DNA of 64,000 nt from positions 372,001 through 436,000 of the forward strand of contig NZ_RKHX01000003.1 of assembly GCF_003755175.1 (NCBI RefSeq). The letters run 5' to 3'. A program made the translations under genes and the position numbers. The notes below the pieces were generated by a model. The model was given only the letters and a program-made list of their open reading frames with translations, did no database searches and was not told the origin of the DNA. Shown here piece after piece: positions 35,360-44,884 of this stretch. The stretch is from Cellulomonas sp. PhB150 (lineage in GTDB: Bacteria > Actinomycetota > Actinomycetes > Actinomycetales > Cellulomonadaceae). Position 1 is the first letter of the stretch, and every line of letters starts with the position of its first letter.

Positions 35360-35608
35360 ATGGACGTCGTCGGAGTACGCGAGCTACGCCAGAACGCGAG
35401 CGCGGTGCTCCGGCGCGTGGAGGCAGGCGAACGACTCCGCGTCTCGGTCAACGGCCGTGAGGTCGCCGAACTCGCACCGCTGGGCCGTCGGACGTGGTTG
35501 CACTACGACGAGGTGGCGGACCTGTTCGGTCACGAAGCCGACGACAGCCTCCGGGCCGAGAGCGACCAGCTCGACCACGGTCTGCGCGACCCCTTCGCCT
35601 CCGCATGA
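35360..35608 (+). CDS. vapB: Phd/YefM-family antitoxin (VapB)
   Basis: 82 residues. The N-terminal half is the Phd/YefM DNA-binding fold (VVGVRELRQNASAVLRRVEA then RVSVNGREVAEL). The C-terminal tail (about 50-82) is acidic and would wrap the toxin. ATG 35360 is preferred because the domain starts there and the operator lies just upstream; an ATG at 35306 would put the operator inside the gene. The TGA overlaps the toxin ATG. Confidence 0.88.
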   Translation: MDVVGVRELRQNASAVLRRVEAGERLRVSVNGREVAELAPLGRRTWLHYDEVADLFGHEADDSLRAESDQLDHGLRDPFASA

Positions 35609-35988
35609 GGGTCGTCCTCGACACGAGTGTCCTGATCGAGGGCCGACTCGACGCCATCGATGCAGAGCTCGCCGTCAGCGTGGTCAGCCTTGCGGAGCTG
35701 AACTTCGGCGTCCTCGCCGCGGACAGCAGTGCCGCGCGCGCTCGGCGACTCCGCGTGCTGAGCTACGTCGAGCGCCGGTTCGATCCGCTTCCTGTCGACG
35801 CGGAGGTGGCCTCGAGCTTTGGGCTGATCTCCGCAGCGGTCGTTGCTGCCGGCAGGCAACCGCGAGCGCGCAGCCTCGACCTGTTGATCGCCGCCACGGC
35901 GCACGCGCACGGCGCCGCGCTCGTCACGCACCACACCGTCGACCTCGTCGGGCTCGAGGGGATCGTGGACGTGATCCCGGCGGTCTGA
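35605..35988 (+). CDS. vapC: PIN-domain ribonuclease toxin (VapC)
   Basis: 127-residue PIN domain, a Mg-dependent RNase that stops translation, usually by cutting tRNA or rRNA. Acidic ligands are visible at LDTSVLIEG (Asp6), SLAELNFG (Glu, about residue 34) and RSLDLLIAATAHAHGA (Asp, about residue 94). It overlaps the antitoxin by ATGA and is complete. RNA target cannot be inferred. Confidence 0.9.
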   Translation: MRVVLDTSVLIEGRLDAIDAELAVSVVSLAELNFGVLAADSSAARARRLRVLSYVERRFDPLPVDAEVASSFGLISAAVVAAGRQPRARSLDLLIAATAHAHGAALVTHHTVDLVGLEGIVDVIPAV

Positions 35989-36076
35989 CTCCCGCCGCCC
36001 ACCCACTGCTGCCCGCCGGGCCACGTGTCGGACCCGGCTCGTACCGTGACGCTCTCGCAGACCCGAGGAGTACCCG

Positions 36077-36781
36077 ATGCCGAAGTCGTTCGACCAGACG
36101 CAGGCCCTGATCCGCACGCTGCTGGCCATCGCCGACGGCGGGTCTCCGCACGAGGCCGAGCGCGAGCTGGCCCGCAGCCGCGCGGAGAAGCTCATGCTGC
36201 GGCACAGCATCGACGAGGCGAGCGTGCGGATGACGCGCGAGGAGGCGCACGAGCCGATCCGCACCGACACCGAGATCGTCGGCTCGTGGGTGCTGGACCG
36301 GCTCGCGCTGCGGTCCGCGGTCTACGGGGCGTTCGGGTGCCGCTCGCTGCGGGTGCGGCGCGGCGGTGCGACCGAGCACGTGGCGTTCGGGTTCGCGTCG
36401 GACATGTCGATGGCCGCGGTGCTCGCCGACTCCCTCGAGCCGCAGATGCTCGCGGAGATGTACGCGCACGGGGGGACGGCGAGCGACAAGCGAGCGTTCG
36501 CCGCCGGGTTCACGATCGTCGTCGCGGACCGGCTCACGGCGTTCTACGCCGAGGTGCTCACCGAGGCCGAGGCGGAGGGCACGTCGAGCGCGCTCGTCGT
36601 GGCGGCGCGCGACACCCGGGTCGACGCCGCCCTGTCGGAGGCGTTCCCGCAGGTGCGCACGTCCCGGCGCCGGCTGAGCGGGGTGGGCTGGTCCGCCGGC
36701 GCCGCCGCCGGTGCGCGGGCGGACATCGCGGTCTCGGGGCGCAAGGTCGACCCGTCGACGACGAGGGCGCTCGGGGCGTGA
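36077..36781 (+). CDS. DUF2786 domain protein
   Basis: 234 residues. The N-terminal ~40 residues match the DUF2786 motif (LLAIADGGSPHEAERELARS then RAEKLMLRHSID). The rest is a conserved alpha/beta region with YGAFGCRSLRVRR and ASDKRAFAAGF. DUF2786 proteins are found in actinobacteria and their phages, with no known activity. A strong GAGGAG lies 5 bases before the ATG. It sits between the toxin-antitoxin pair and the nuclease-helicase in the same direction. Confidence 0.8.
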   Translation: MPKSFDQTQALIRTLLAIADGGSPHEAERELARSRAEKLMLRHSIDEASVRMTREEAHEPIRTDTEIVGSWVLDRLALRSAVYGAFGCRSLRVRRGGATEHVAFGFASDMSMAAVLADSLEPQMLAEMYAHGGTASDKRAFAAGFTIVVADRLTAFYAEVLTEAEAEGTSSALVVAARDTRVDAALSEAFPQVRTSRRRLSGVGWSAGAAAGARADIAVSGRKVDPSTTRALGA

Positions 36782-36823
36782 CGGCCCGGGCCGCACGTCG
36801 GTGGGCGCCGATACGGTCGCGGT

Positions 36824-39800
36824 GTGCTCCTCCTCGATGACGGCGGGCTCGTCCTGAGCCCCAGCGACCTCACCCACGCCGCGACCTGCGAGTTCGCGGT
36901 CGTGCGCGCGCTCGACGCGCGCCTGGGACGCGCGGCTCCTGTGCAGCTCGGGGCGGACGCGATGCTGGCGCGGGTCGCCACGCTCGGCGAGGTCCACGAG
37001 CAGCAGGTGCTCGCCGGGTACGGCTCGGACGTGGTCCGGATCGCCCGGCCGACGTGGGAGCACGCGACCGAGCGCGCCGCGCTGGTCGACGTCCAGGAGC
37101 GGACGCTCGCGGCCCTGCGGTCCGGCGCTCCCGTCGTCTACCAGGCGGGGTTCTTCGACGGCACGTTCAGCGGGTGGGCCGACTTCGTCGTCCGGCAGGC
37201 CGACGGCCGCTACGCGGTGCACGACACCAAGCTCGCCCGCAGCGCGAAGACGACGGCCCTCGTCCAGCTCGCCGCGTACGCGGACCAGCTGGTGCGTGCC
37301 GGCGTCCCGACGGCCGACGAGGTCCACCTGGTGCTCGGCGACCGCACGGTCTCCAGCCACCGGCTCGCCGACCTGCTGCCCGTCTACCGGGACCGGCGCG
37401 CGCGGCTGGAGGCCCTGCTCGCCGAACGACGGGCGGACGAGTCGCCGCTGCGGTGGCGCGACGAGCGGTACGCCGCGTGCGGGACCTGCGACGTGTGCGC
37501 TCCCGAGGTCGCCGCGTCGCGCGACGTCCTGCTGGTCGCGGGCATGCGCAGGACGCAGCGGGCGCGGCTCGCTGCCGCCGGCATCGACACCATCGACACG
37601 CTCGCCGCGTCCACCGAGCCGGTCGACGGGCTCAGCGCCACGACGCTCGGAGCGCTGCGGCTGCAGGCGCGCCTGCAGGTCGGCCCGGGCGGCGCGACGC
37701 GCGAGGACCCGGACCGGGCCCCGCTCGCGTTCGAGGTGATCGACCCCGCGGCGATCGTCTCGCTGCCGGCCCCGAGTGCGGGCGACATCTTCTTCGACTT
37801 CGAGGGCGACCCCCTGTGGACCGACGACTCGGTGCCCGCCGACTCGCCCGCGGACTGGGGCCTCGAGTACCTGTTCGGCGTGGTCGAGGCCCCTGCCGGC
37901 GAGGAGGAGCCGAGGTTCGTGCCTTTCTGGGCGCACGACCGCGCGCAGGAGCGCGCCGCCCTGGTGGAGTTCGTCCAGTACGTGCAGGCTCGCCTCGCCC
38001 AGCACCCTGATCTGCACGTCTACCACTACGCGCCGTACGAGAAGACGGCGCTGCACCGGCTGGCCGGCCGGCACGGCGTGTACGAGGACGTCATCGACGG
38101 CTGGGCGAGGACCGGCCTGCTCGTCGACCTGTATGCGACCGTGCGGCACTCGCTGCGGGTGGGCGCCGCCTCGTACTCGCTGAAGAAGCTCGAGCCGCTG
38201 TACATGGGTGACCACCTGCGCGAGAGCGACGTGACCAACGCAGCGGCCTCGATCGTCGAGTACGCCGAGGCCTGCGCCGAGCGCGACGCCGGGCACGACG
38301 ACGAGTGGCGGCGTCGGCTCGGGGAGATCGCCGACTACAACGAGTACGACTGCGTCTCGACGCTGCGGCTGCGGAACTTCCTGCTCGAGCAGGTCGACCG
38401 GCCGCCCGGGAGCGGGACGTCGGGGAGCGACGACGACGGCCAGGCCGGGCCTGGTGACGGAGCCGACCCGGAGGTCGACGAGCTCGAGGAGCGCCTGCTG
38501 GCCGCGGCGGCGGGGCTGCGCGGCGGGGCGGGCACGGGGACTGTCGAACCGGCCGCCCGCGAGCGCGACGCGCACGCGCTCGAGCTGCTCGGCGCGTGCC
38601 TGGCCTACCACCGGCGCGACGACAAGCCGTTCTGGTGGGCGCACTTCGCGCGGTTCCGGGACCCGGTCGACGAGTGGTCGGACGCCCGGTCGACGCTGCT
38701 GGTCACCGGTCCGGTCGAGGTGGTCGCCGACTGGCACACGACGGCGAGGGCCAAGCGGCCCCGACGCGAGCTCAGCATCCGCGGGACGCTCGAGCCCGGG
38801 AGCGAGATCAAGGCCGGAGCCAAGCCCTTCGCGCTCTACGACGGGCCACCGTCGTTCACGAACGTGCCGAGCAACGGGTTGCGCGGCGCGACCGGCTCCG
38901 AGGTCCTGAGCGTGGAGACCGTCGACGATCACCGTGCGCCGAACGGCGCGTGGGACGTCGTCACGATCCGTGAGTCGATCGCCCCCGACGCCGAGCGAGG
39001 CGACGAGCTGCCCATGGCGCTCACCCCCGGCTCGCCACCCGTCACGACGGGGATCGCCGCCGCGATCCGCGAGCTCGCGGCCCGCGTCGCGGACGGCCTC
39101 CCGCGGCTGCCGCAGCACGCGGCGCTCGACATCCTGCGCCGCGTCCCGCCCCGCACCCTGTCCGGCCTCCCGCTGCCTCGCCCGGAGGACGCCGAGGGCA
39201 CCACCGAGGCGATCACGGCCGCGGTCCTGGACCTCGACCGCTCCTACCTCGCCGTGCAGGGCCCGCCCGGGACGGGCAAGACCTACACGGGCGGGCACGT
39301 GATCGCGCAGCTCGCGATGCAGGGGTGGCGCGTCGGCGTCGTCGCGCAGTCGCACGCGGTCATCGCGAACATGCTCGAGTCGGTCATCGCGGCCGGCTTC
39401 CCGCCGGAGCGGATCGCGAAGCGGAGCAAGGACAAGGACGCGGACGTCCCGTGGCGGCCGGTCCCGACCGACTCGGACTACGGCACGTTCTACGCGTCGG
39501 CCGCGGGTGCCGGGTACGTCGTCGGCGGCACGACCTGGGACTTCGTCAACGCCAAACGCCTGCCCGACGAGCCCCTCGACCTGCTCGTCGTCGACGAGGC
39601 CGGGCAGTTCGCGCTGGCGAACGTGGTGGCCGTCTCGGGCGCCGCGCGCAACCTCCTGCTGCTCGGCGACCCGCAGCAGCTGCCGCAGGTCAGCCAGGGC
39701 TCGCACCCGTTCCCCGTCGACCGCTCGGCCCTCGGCTGGCTCGCGGACGGCCACGACACCCTGCCCGACGAGCTCGGCTACTTCCTCGACCGCACCTGGC

Positions 39801-40390
39801 GGATGCACCCCGCGCTCACGGCCGCCGTGAGCCGGCTGTCCTACGAGGACCGCCTGACCTGCGTGCCCCAGACCGCGGACCGCGAGCTCGAGGGGATCGA
39901 GCCGGGAGTCCGGGTGCTGCTCGTCGACCACGACGGCGACGCGGTGAGCTCCGCGGCGGAGGCGGCTGTCGTCGTCGAGCAGGTCCGGGCGGTCGTCGGC
40001 CGCCGCTGGCGCGACCCGGCGAGGGGCGTCGACCGGCCGCTGACCAGCGCGGACGTTCTCGTCGTCGCCCCCTACAACGCACAGGTGGCCACGGTGGCTC
40101 GCGCTCTGCGGGACGCGGGCCTGGGAGGGGTGAGGGTCGGCACCGTCGACAAGTTCCAGGGTCAGGAGGCTCCCGTCGCCCTGCTGACCACGGCTGCCTC
40201 GTCGCCCGACGACGTACCCCGGGGCATGGAGTTCCTCATCAACCGCAACCGCGTCAACGTGGCGATCTCCCGCGCCCAGTGGTGCGCCGTCGTCGTCCGG
40301 TCCCGCACGCTGACGGACTACCTCCCGACGCGCCCCGAGCAGCTCGCGGAGCTCGGCGCCTTCCTCGGGCTGGGCAGCCCGGCGGCGTGA
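36824..40390 (+). CDS. TM0106-type RecB-like nuclease fused to a DNA2/SF1 helicase
   Basis: 1188 residues. The N-terminal half has PD-(D/E)XK/RecB-like and RNase-H-like features of the TM0106 family: YAVHDTKLARSAKTTALVQL (about 143), a Cys cluster CGTCDVC (about 222) that could bind Fe-S, and FFDFEGDPLWTD (about 325). The C-terminal half is an SF1 helicase of DNA2/NAM7 type: Walker A QGPPGTGKTYTG (about 812), DEAGQFAL (about 925), LLGDPQQLPQ, and DKFQGQE with RNRVNVAISRA near the end. Such fusions act on DNA or RNA ends; repair or defence are both possible. GTG start with a weak ribosome site. Confidence 0.87.
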   Translation: MLLLDDGGLVLSPSDLTHAATCEFAVVRALDARLGRAAPVQLGADAMLARVATLGEVHEQQVLAGYGSDVVRIARPTWEHATERAALVDVQERTLAALRSGAPVVYQAGFFDGTFSGWADFVVRQADGRYAVHDTKLARSAKTTALVQLAAYADQLVRAGVPTADEVHLVLGDRTVSSHRLADLLPVYRDRRARLEALLAERRADESPLRWRDERYAACGTCDVCAPEVAASRDVLLVAGMRRTQRARLAAAGIDTIDTLAASTEPVDGLSATTLGALRLQARLQVGPGGATREDPDRAPLAFEVIDPAAIVSLPAPSAGDIFFDFEGDPLWTDDSVPADSPADWGLEYLFGVVEAPAGEEEPRFVPFWAHDRAQERAALVEFVQYVQARLAQHPDLHVYHYAPYEKTALHRLAGRHGVYEDVIDGWARTGLLVDLYATVRHSLRVGAASYSLKKLEPLYMGDHLRESDVTNAAASIVEYAEACAERDAGHDDEWRRRLGEIADYNEYDCVSTLRLRNFLLEQVDRPPGSGTSGSDDDGQAGPGDGADPEVDELEERLLAAAAGLRGGAGTGTVEPAARERDAHALELLGACLAYHRRDDKPFWWAHFARFRDPVDEWSDARSTLLVTGPVEVVADWHTTARAKRPRRELSIRGTLEPGSEIKAGAKPFALYDGPPSFTNVPSNGLRGATGSEVLSVETVDDHRAPNGAWDVVTIRESIAPDAERGDELPMALTPGSPPVTTGIAAAIRELAARVADGLPRLPQHAALDILRRVPPRTLSGLPLPRPEDAEGTTEAITAAVLDLDRSYLAVQGPPGTGKTYTGGHVIAQLAMQGWRVGVVAQSHAVIANMLESVIAAGFPPERIAKRSKDKDADVPWRPVPTDSDYGTFYASAAGAGYVVGGTTWDFVNAKRLPDEPLDLLVVDEAGQFALANVVAVSGAARNLLLLGDPQQLPQVSQGSHPFPVDRSALGWLADGHDTLPDELGYFLDRTWRMHPALTAAVSRLSYEDRLTCVPQTADRELEGIEPGVRVLLVDHDGDAVSSAAEAAVVVEQVRAVVGRRWRDPARGVDRPLTSADVLVVAPYNAQVATVARALRDAGLGGVRVGTVDKFQGQEAPVALLTTAASSPDDVPRGMEFLINRNRVNVAISRAQWCAVVVRSRTLTDYLPTRPEQLAELGAFLGLGSPAA

Positions 40391-40419
40391 GCGAACCGCG
40401 TCATCATGCGGCTCGCTCA
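40388..40419 (+). terminator. Hairpin incorporating the stop codon of the nuclease-helicase gene
   Basis: TGAGCGAACCGC (40388-40399, containing the TGA stop) pairs with 40408-40419 with one mismatch and an 8-base loop. Likely terminator. Confidence 0.6.
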
Positions 40420-40503
40420 GCGCACGTCCAGGTTCATCGCGTACGGTTCCGTGGTCCGCCGCCTCGTCGCCGGGGTGGAGCCCCCGAAACGACGGAGTAC
40501 CTC

Positions 40504-41493
40504 GTGCGCAGCACGACACGAGCCCGCGGCCTGGCCGCCGGTGCCCTCGCCCTGACCCTCGCCGCCACGCTCGCCGCGTGCGGCACCGACTCCGGTGACG
40601 GGTCGACCGCTTCGCCGACGGCCTCGTCGAGCAGCTCCCCGCAGCCGACGACCGCGACAGCGAGCGCCGCGGACGTCGCCTCGGTGAAGAAGATCACGGT
40701 CGTGGGTGACGCCGGCAAGGAGCCGAAGGTCACGCTCCCCGAGAAGCCCTTCTCCGTGGGCGGCCTCGTCGTGAACGTCGTCAAGGACGGCGACGGCGAC
40801 GAGATCAAGGACGGTCAGCACCTGAGCGTGCAGATCGTGGCGATCTCGGGTGCCGACGGCTCGGTCCTGCAGTCGAGCTACCCCGACAGCGCGGAGTCGT
40901 TCACGGCCGGCGCGACGCAGATCCCCGAGCTCGACGCCGCCCTCAAGGGCACGCACGTCGGCGTCCGCCTGACCTTCGCGGCCCCGTCCGCGGCCACGGC
41001 CACGACCGCCGCCGCGACCCAGGTGTTCGCGCTCGAGGTCGTCGGGGCCAAGACGATCCCGACCCGCGCCGAGGGCGACGCGGTCGCCCCCAAGGCGGGT
41101 CTGCCGACCGTCACGCTGAGCGACACCGGCGAGCCCACCATCAAGGCCTCGACGGAGAAGGCGCCGACGACGCTCGTCGCCCAGCCGCTCATCAAGGGCA
41201 AGGGTGCCGAGGTCAAGAAGGGCCAGACCGTCACCGTCAAGTACTCGGGCTGGACCTGGGACGGCACGGCGTTCGACTCCTCCTGGACGCGCACGCCGGA
41301 CACGTACGACGTGACCAACATCGGCGAGGCCAGCGTCATCGCGGGCTGGAACGAGGGCCTCGTCGGCCAGACCGTCGGCAGCCAGGTGCTGCTGGTCGTG
41401 CCGCCGGACAAGGGCTACGGCGACACCGCCCAGGGGAGCATCCCGGCGAACTCGACGCTCGTCTTCGTCGTCGACATCCTCGACGCCAGCTGA
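40504..41493 (+). CDS. FKBP-type peptidyl-prolyl isomerase lipoprotein
   Basis: 329 residues. A lipobox, LAAC, ends the signal peptide, so the mature enzyme is anchored outside the membrane; a Ser/Thr/Pro-rich linker follows. The C-terminal FKBP domain (about 225-329) is complete: VTVKYSGWTWDGTAFDSSW, IAGWNEGLVGQTVGSQVLLV, PPDKGYGDTAQGSIPANSTL. An earlier region (about 85-180) looks like a degenerate second FKBP domain, so the protein is probably a tandem with one active copy. GTG start with GGAG upstream. Role: folding of exported proteins. A hairpin follows. Confidence 0.9.
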   Translation: MRSTTRARGLAAGALALTLAATLAACGTDSGDGSTASPTASSSSSPQPTTATASAADVASVKKITVVGDAGKEPKVTLPEKPFSVGGLVVNVVKDGDGDEIKDGQHLSVQIVAISGADGSVLQSSYPDSAESFTAGATQIPELDAALKGTHVGVRLTFAAPSAATATTAAATQVFALEVVGAKTIPTRAEGDAVAPKAGLPTVTLSDTGEPTIKASTEKAPTTLVAQPLIKGKGAEVKKGQTVTVKYSGWTWDGTAFDSSWTRTPDTYDVTNIGEASVIAGWNEGLVGQTVGSQVLLVVPPDKGYGDTAQGSIPANSTLVFVVDILDAS

Positions 41494-41506
41494 CCCACGC
41501 TGCACC

Positions 41507-41551
41507 ACGGCCCGCGGGCCCGCCCCTGCACGGGGTGGGGCCGCGGGCCGT
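41507..41551 (+). terminator. Hairpin after the FKBP gene
   Basis: ACGGCCCGCGG (41507-41517) is fully complementary to CCGCGGGCCGT (41541-41551), with a GC-rich inner stem between. Fourteen bases after the stop codon; probable intrinsic-type terminator without a T tract. Confidence 0.7.
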
Positions 41552-41598
41552 TCGCATGCCTGGTCGCGGCCGCCCGCGGGTGCTCGTACGCTCGCAGC

Positions 41599-42216
41599 AT
41601 GGCGCGCTACCTGGACGTCCACCCCGAGAACCCCCAGCCGCGATCGATCGCCCATGTGGTCGACATCCTGCGCAAGGACGGCGTCATCGCCTACCCGACG
41701 GACTCCTGCTACGCGCTGGGCACGCGGATCGACAACCACCAGGGCGCCGAGCGGATCCGCAAGATCCGCCACCTCGACGACCGCCACCACTTCACGCTCG
41801 TGTGCGCGGACTTCGCCCAGCTCGGCCAGCTGGTGCACCTCGACAACAGCGCGTTCCGCGCGATCAAGGCCGCGACGCCCGGCCCGTACACGTTCATCCT
41901 GCTCGCGACGCCCGAGGTGCCGCGCCGGCTCGCGCATGCGAAGAAGCGCTCCGTCGGGGTGCGCATCCCGGACCACCCCGTGGTGTCCGCGATCCTGCGG
42001 GAGCTCGGCGAGCCCCTCCTGTCGAGCACGCTGCTGATGCCCGGCCACGACTGGCCGATGACCGAGGGCTGGCAGATCAAGGAGGAGCTGGACGACGCGC
42101 TCGACGCGGTCGTCGACGCCGGTGACTGCGGGACGGCGCCGACCACCGTCGTCGACTGGACCGACGGCACGCCCGAGGTGGTGCGCGTCGGGGCGGGCGA
42201 CCCCGACCGGTTCTGA
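41599..42216 (+). CDS. YciO/YrdC-family protein (threonylcarbamoyl-AMP synthase fold)
   Basis: 205 residues. The opening LDVHPENPQPRSI and the VIAYPTDSCYALG motif match the YciO branch of the YrdC/Sua5 fold. YrdC/TsaC makes threonylcarbamoyl-AMP for the tRNA t6A modification; whether YciO-type proteins do this in vivo is less clear. The basic surface motif KIRHLDDRHHFTLVC is present. It overlaps the uracil-DNA glycosylase gene by one base (TGATG) and should be co-translated. Confidence 0.88.
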   Translation: MARYLDVHPENPQPRSIAHVVDILRKDGVIAYPTDSCYALGTRIDNHQGAERIRKIRHLDDRHHFTLVCADFAQLGQLVHLDNSAFRAIKAATPGPYTFILLATPEVPRRLAHAKKRSVGVRIPDHPVVSAILRELGEPLLSSTLLMPGHDWPMTEGWQIKEELDDALDAVVDAGDCGTAPTTVVDWTDGTPEVVRVGAGDPDRF

Positions 42217-42911
42217 TGCCCGACGCGCTGGCCGACCTCGACGCCGAGGTCGTCGCCTGCCGCAGGTGCCCGCGGCTGGTCGCGTGGCGCGAGGAGGTCG
42301 GCGGGGTGCGCCGGGCCGCCTTCCGCGACGAGACCTACTGGGCGCGCCCCGTCCCGGGCTTCGGCGACCCGCACGCCCGGGTGCTCGTCGTCGGCCTCGC
42401 TCCGGCAGCGCACGGCGCGAACCGGACCGGCCGGATGTTCACCGGCGACCGCTCGGGGGACTTCCTGTTCGCCGCGATGCACCGCACCGGCTTCGCCTCG
42501 CAGGCGACGTCGACGCGCGTCGGTGACGGCCTGACCCTCACCGACATCCGCGCGACGGCCCCGGTGCGCTGCGCCCCGCCGGACAACGCACCGACGCCCG
42601 ACGAGCGCCGCACGTGCGCGCCGTTCCTCGCCCGCGAGCTCGAGATCGTCGACCCGGCGGTCGTCGTGGTCCTGGGCGGCTTCGGCTGGCAGGCGCTGCT
42701 CGCCACGCTGCGCGACCTCGGCTGGGACGTGCCACGGCCGCGTCCCGCGTTCGGGCACGGCGTCGAGCTGGTGGTCACCCGCGGCGCGACGAGGCTCACG
42801 CTGCTGGGCTGCTTCCACGTGAGCCAGCAGAACACCTTCACCGGCCGCCTGACCCCGGACATGCTCGACGCCGTGCTGCTGCGGGCTCGCGCGCTGTCGG
42901 AGGGCGCCTGA
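42216..42911 (+). CDS. Family 5 (type B) uracil-DNA glycosylase
   Basis: 231 residues. Base-excision repair enzyme that removes uracil, and in this family some other deaminated bases. Motif GLAPAAHGANRTGRMFTGD (about 62-80) lacks the polar Asp of other UDG families, as in UDGb, and CFHVSQQNTFTGRLT is the DNA-intercalation motif. N-terminal CRRCPRL with later cysteines (about residues 109 and 128) suits the 4Fe-4S cluster of families 4 and 5. Co-transcribed with the YciO-like gene. Confidence 0.9.
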   Translation: MPDALADLDAEVVACRRCPRLVAWREEVGGVRRAAFRDETYWARPVPGFGDPHARVLVVGLAPAAHGANRTGRMFTGDRSGDFLFAAMHRTGFASQATSTRVGDGLTLTDIRATAPVRCAPPDNAPTPDERRTCAPFLARELEIVDPAVVVVLGGFGWQALLATLRDLGWDVPRPRPAFGHGVELVVTRGATRLTLLGCFHVSQQNTFTGRLTPDMLDAVLLRARALSEGA

Positions 42912-42914
42912 CCG

Positions 42915-43538
42915 TCAGTCGTCGGCCATGCACAGGAGCTTGCCGGCGTCACCCTCGACCGTGCCGACGTACTGCTGCGGGCACTGCGACTCGTCCGTGA
43001 CCTCGGCGATCGCGCGGTAGGAGTGCGACGCCGAGCACGGCACGGCGACGGCGTCGTCCCCGTCGAGCTTCCAGCACGAGCCGACGGTCGCGGTGAGGTT
43101 CGCCGACTCCACCCAGGAGCTCGCGGCGACGCCGGCCGCCACCACGCTGACGAGCACCGCGATGCCGACGACCGCCATCGAGCGGCTCGTCAGGGCCGGG
43201 CCGCCGGACGCGCGCGAGGCGCGGTAGCTCAGGACGGCACGCACGAGCGACGCGATGCCGACGATCAGCCCGCCGTACCAGATCACGCCGCCGCCGTTGC
43301 GCGAGGCGATGAAGATCGCCACCGAGCTCGCGACGAAGAACGCGATGCCGATCCAGAACGACCGGACGGCGTGCTTGCGCTGGTGGTCGGTCTCCGTGAC
43401 GGAGGACAGCGGCTCACCCTCGATCCACAGCCGCCAGCCCGGGGGCGGGGGCGGCAGCGAGGGGTCCGGCGTCCAGCCGGCGGGAGGGACCCAGCCCTCG
43501 GGAGGGGCGGGCCAGTTCGGGGGCGGGTTGAAGCGCAT
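42915..43538 (-). CDS. Membrane protein with proline-rich cytoplasmic head
   Basis: 207 residues. A Pro/Trp-rich head (about 1-40, [18 protein letters not shown]) is of a type common in actinobacterial membrane proteins. Three hydrophobic helices follow (about 60-80, 84-105, 120-145), then an extracytoplasmic tail with Cys pairs ([30 protein letters not shown]) that probably form disulfides and resemble septum-formation-type domains. Start could be ATG 43538 or 43544. It converges with the UDG gene, with a 3-bp gap. Function unknown. Confidence 0.75.
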   Translation of the reverse strand: MRFNPPPNWPAPPEGWVPPAGWTPDPSLPPPPPGWRLWIEGEPLSSVTETDHQRKHAVRSFWIGIAFFVASSVAIFIASRNGGGVIWYGGLIVGIASLVRAVLSYRASRASGGPALTSRSMAVVGIAVLVSVVAAGVAASSWVESANLTATVGSCWKLDGDDAVAVPCSASHSYRAIAEVTDESQCPQQYVGTVEGDAGKLLCMADD

Positions 43539-43609
43539 GCGCATCCATCGGCACGTGCGGGCTCGGCCTTGACGGGAATGCATGCCCCGGGCGATCCGTT
43601 GCTGACGGC

Positions 43610-44056
43610 ATGCCGCTGACCGGAGAGTACGCACCCAGCACGTCCGAGCACGCCCGCACGCAGGCAGAGACCTACGAGGCCACCGACGGCCGCGAGGCCA
43701 ACACGATGCGCGGCGTGCCGATCATCGTCCTCACGACCCTCGGCGCCACGAGCGGGAAGCTCCGCAAGACCGCGCTGATGCGCGTCGAGCACGAGGGCTC
43801 CTACGCGGTCGTCGCGTCCAAGGGCGGCGCGCCCGAGCACCCGCTCTGGTACCACAACCTCGTGGCGAACCCGCTGGTCGAGCTGCAGGACGGCGCGGAC
43901 AAGCGCGACTACCTCGCGCACGAGGCGTCCGGCGCCGAGCGCGACGAGTGGTGGGCACGGTCGGTGGCGAGCTGGCCCGACTACGCGAGCTACCAGACCA
44001 AGACCGACCGGCTCATCCCCGTGTTCGTGCTGACGCCGGTCGAGTCAGCCGAGTAG
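43610..44056 (+). CDS. F420-dependent nitroreductase family protein (Ddn-like)
   Basis: 148-residue split-barrel deazaflavin-dependent nitroreductase-family protein (DUF385). Family features include [20 protein letters not shown] and [20 protein letters not shown]. Likely reduces quinones or xenobiotics with F420H2, giving the window a second F420-type enzyme. The 3' end overlaps the converging aquaporin gene by 12 bp. Confidence 0.88.
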   Translation: MPLTGEYAPSTSEHARTQAETYEATDGREANTMRGVPIIVLTTLGATSGKLRKTALMRVEHEGSYAVVASKGGAPEHPLWYHNLVANPLVELQDGADKRDYLAHEASGAERDEWWARSVASWPDYASYQTKTDRLIPVFVLTPVESAE

Positions 44057-44782
44057 CAGCTTCCAGCCCCCGACGCCGATCACGCCGGCGACGATCGGCG
44101 CGGCCACGGGCACCCACCCGTAGCGGAAGTCTGAGCCGCCCTTGTGCTTGAGCGGGAGCAGCGCGTGCACGATGCGCGGCCCCAGGTCACGCGCCGGGTT
44201 GAGCGCAGGTCCCGTGGGGCCGCCCAGCCCGGCGACCAGCCCCCAGACCAGGAAGCCGATCGCGACGTGCGCGACGGCGGGCTCGGTCGCGGTCAGCGGG
44301 GAGTGCACGAGGGCGAGCGCGCAGGAGAACAGCACGACCGACCCGAGCAGCTCGTTGGCGAAGCCGTTCACGCGCGAGCGGGCGGCGTTGACCGTCGAGA
44401 ACGTGGCGAGCACGTCGTCGGTGCTCGTCGTCCGGTCGTAGTACGGCTTGTGGGTCAGGACGATCGCCACCTGTCCCGCCATCGCGCCGAGCATCTGCGC
44501 CGCGATGTACGGAGCCACGTTCGACCACGGGAACAGGCCCCAGGTCGCCAGGCCGATCGTGAACGCCGGGTTGATGTGGTTGCCGCTGATCCCTCCGAAC
44601 ATCACCGCGGGGATCATCACGCCGAACCCGTAGCCCATCGCGATGAGCGACCAGCCGCCGCCGTAGCCCTTGGATCCCTTGAGGTGCACGTTGGCGACCG
44701 CGCCGTTGCCGAGGATGATGAGGATCGCCGTCCCGATGAACTCGCAGGCGACTCGGGTCCACAGGTCGTAGGACGGGTCCAT
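44045..44782 (-). CDS. glpF: Glycerol facilitator / aquaglyceroporin
   Basis: 245 residues with six membrane helices and the two half-helix NPA boxes: [11 protein letters not shown] and [13 protein letters not shown]. The Asp after the second box (NPARD) is typical of glycerol-conducting GlpF rather than water-only channels. No glpK or glpD is adjacent, so solute remains open. Divergent from the HNH nuclease gene, with 102 bp between. Confidence 0.9.
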   Translation of the reverse strand: MDPSYDLWTRVACEFIGTAILIILGNGAVANVHLKGSKGYGGGWSLIAMGYGFGVMIPAVMFGGISGNHINPAFTIGLATWGLFPWSNVAPYIAAQMLGAMAGQVAIVLTHKPYYDRTTSTDDVLATFSTVNAARSRVNGFANELLGSVVLFSCALALVHSPLTATEPAVAHVAIGFLVWGLVAGLGGPTGPALNPARDLGPRIVHALLPLKHKGGSDFRYGWVPVAAPIVAGVIGVGGWKLLLG

Positions 44783-44884
44783 GCAGGTCAGCCTGTCAGG
44801 TGCGGCGCGGCCCGGCCAGGACCTTGAGCCGTCCACAGGTGGATCCGCGCCTCTGCGGCGGCCGTCGCGCGGCATCGTCGGGGC

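Noticed and set aside
33000-40400. A prophage or integrative element covering the TA, DUF2786 and helicase genes
   Set aside because: No integrase, attachment-site repeat, tRNA target or structural phage gene was found.
35924-40519. A minus-strand open frame of about 1530 codons opposite the nuclease-helicase
   Set aside because: Lies exactly antisense to a gene with clear helicase motifs and has no recognisable domain.
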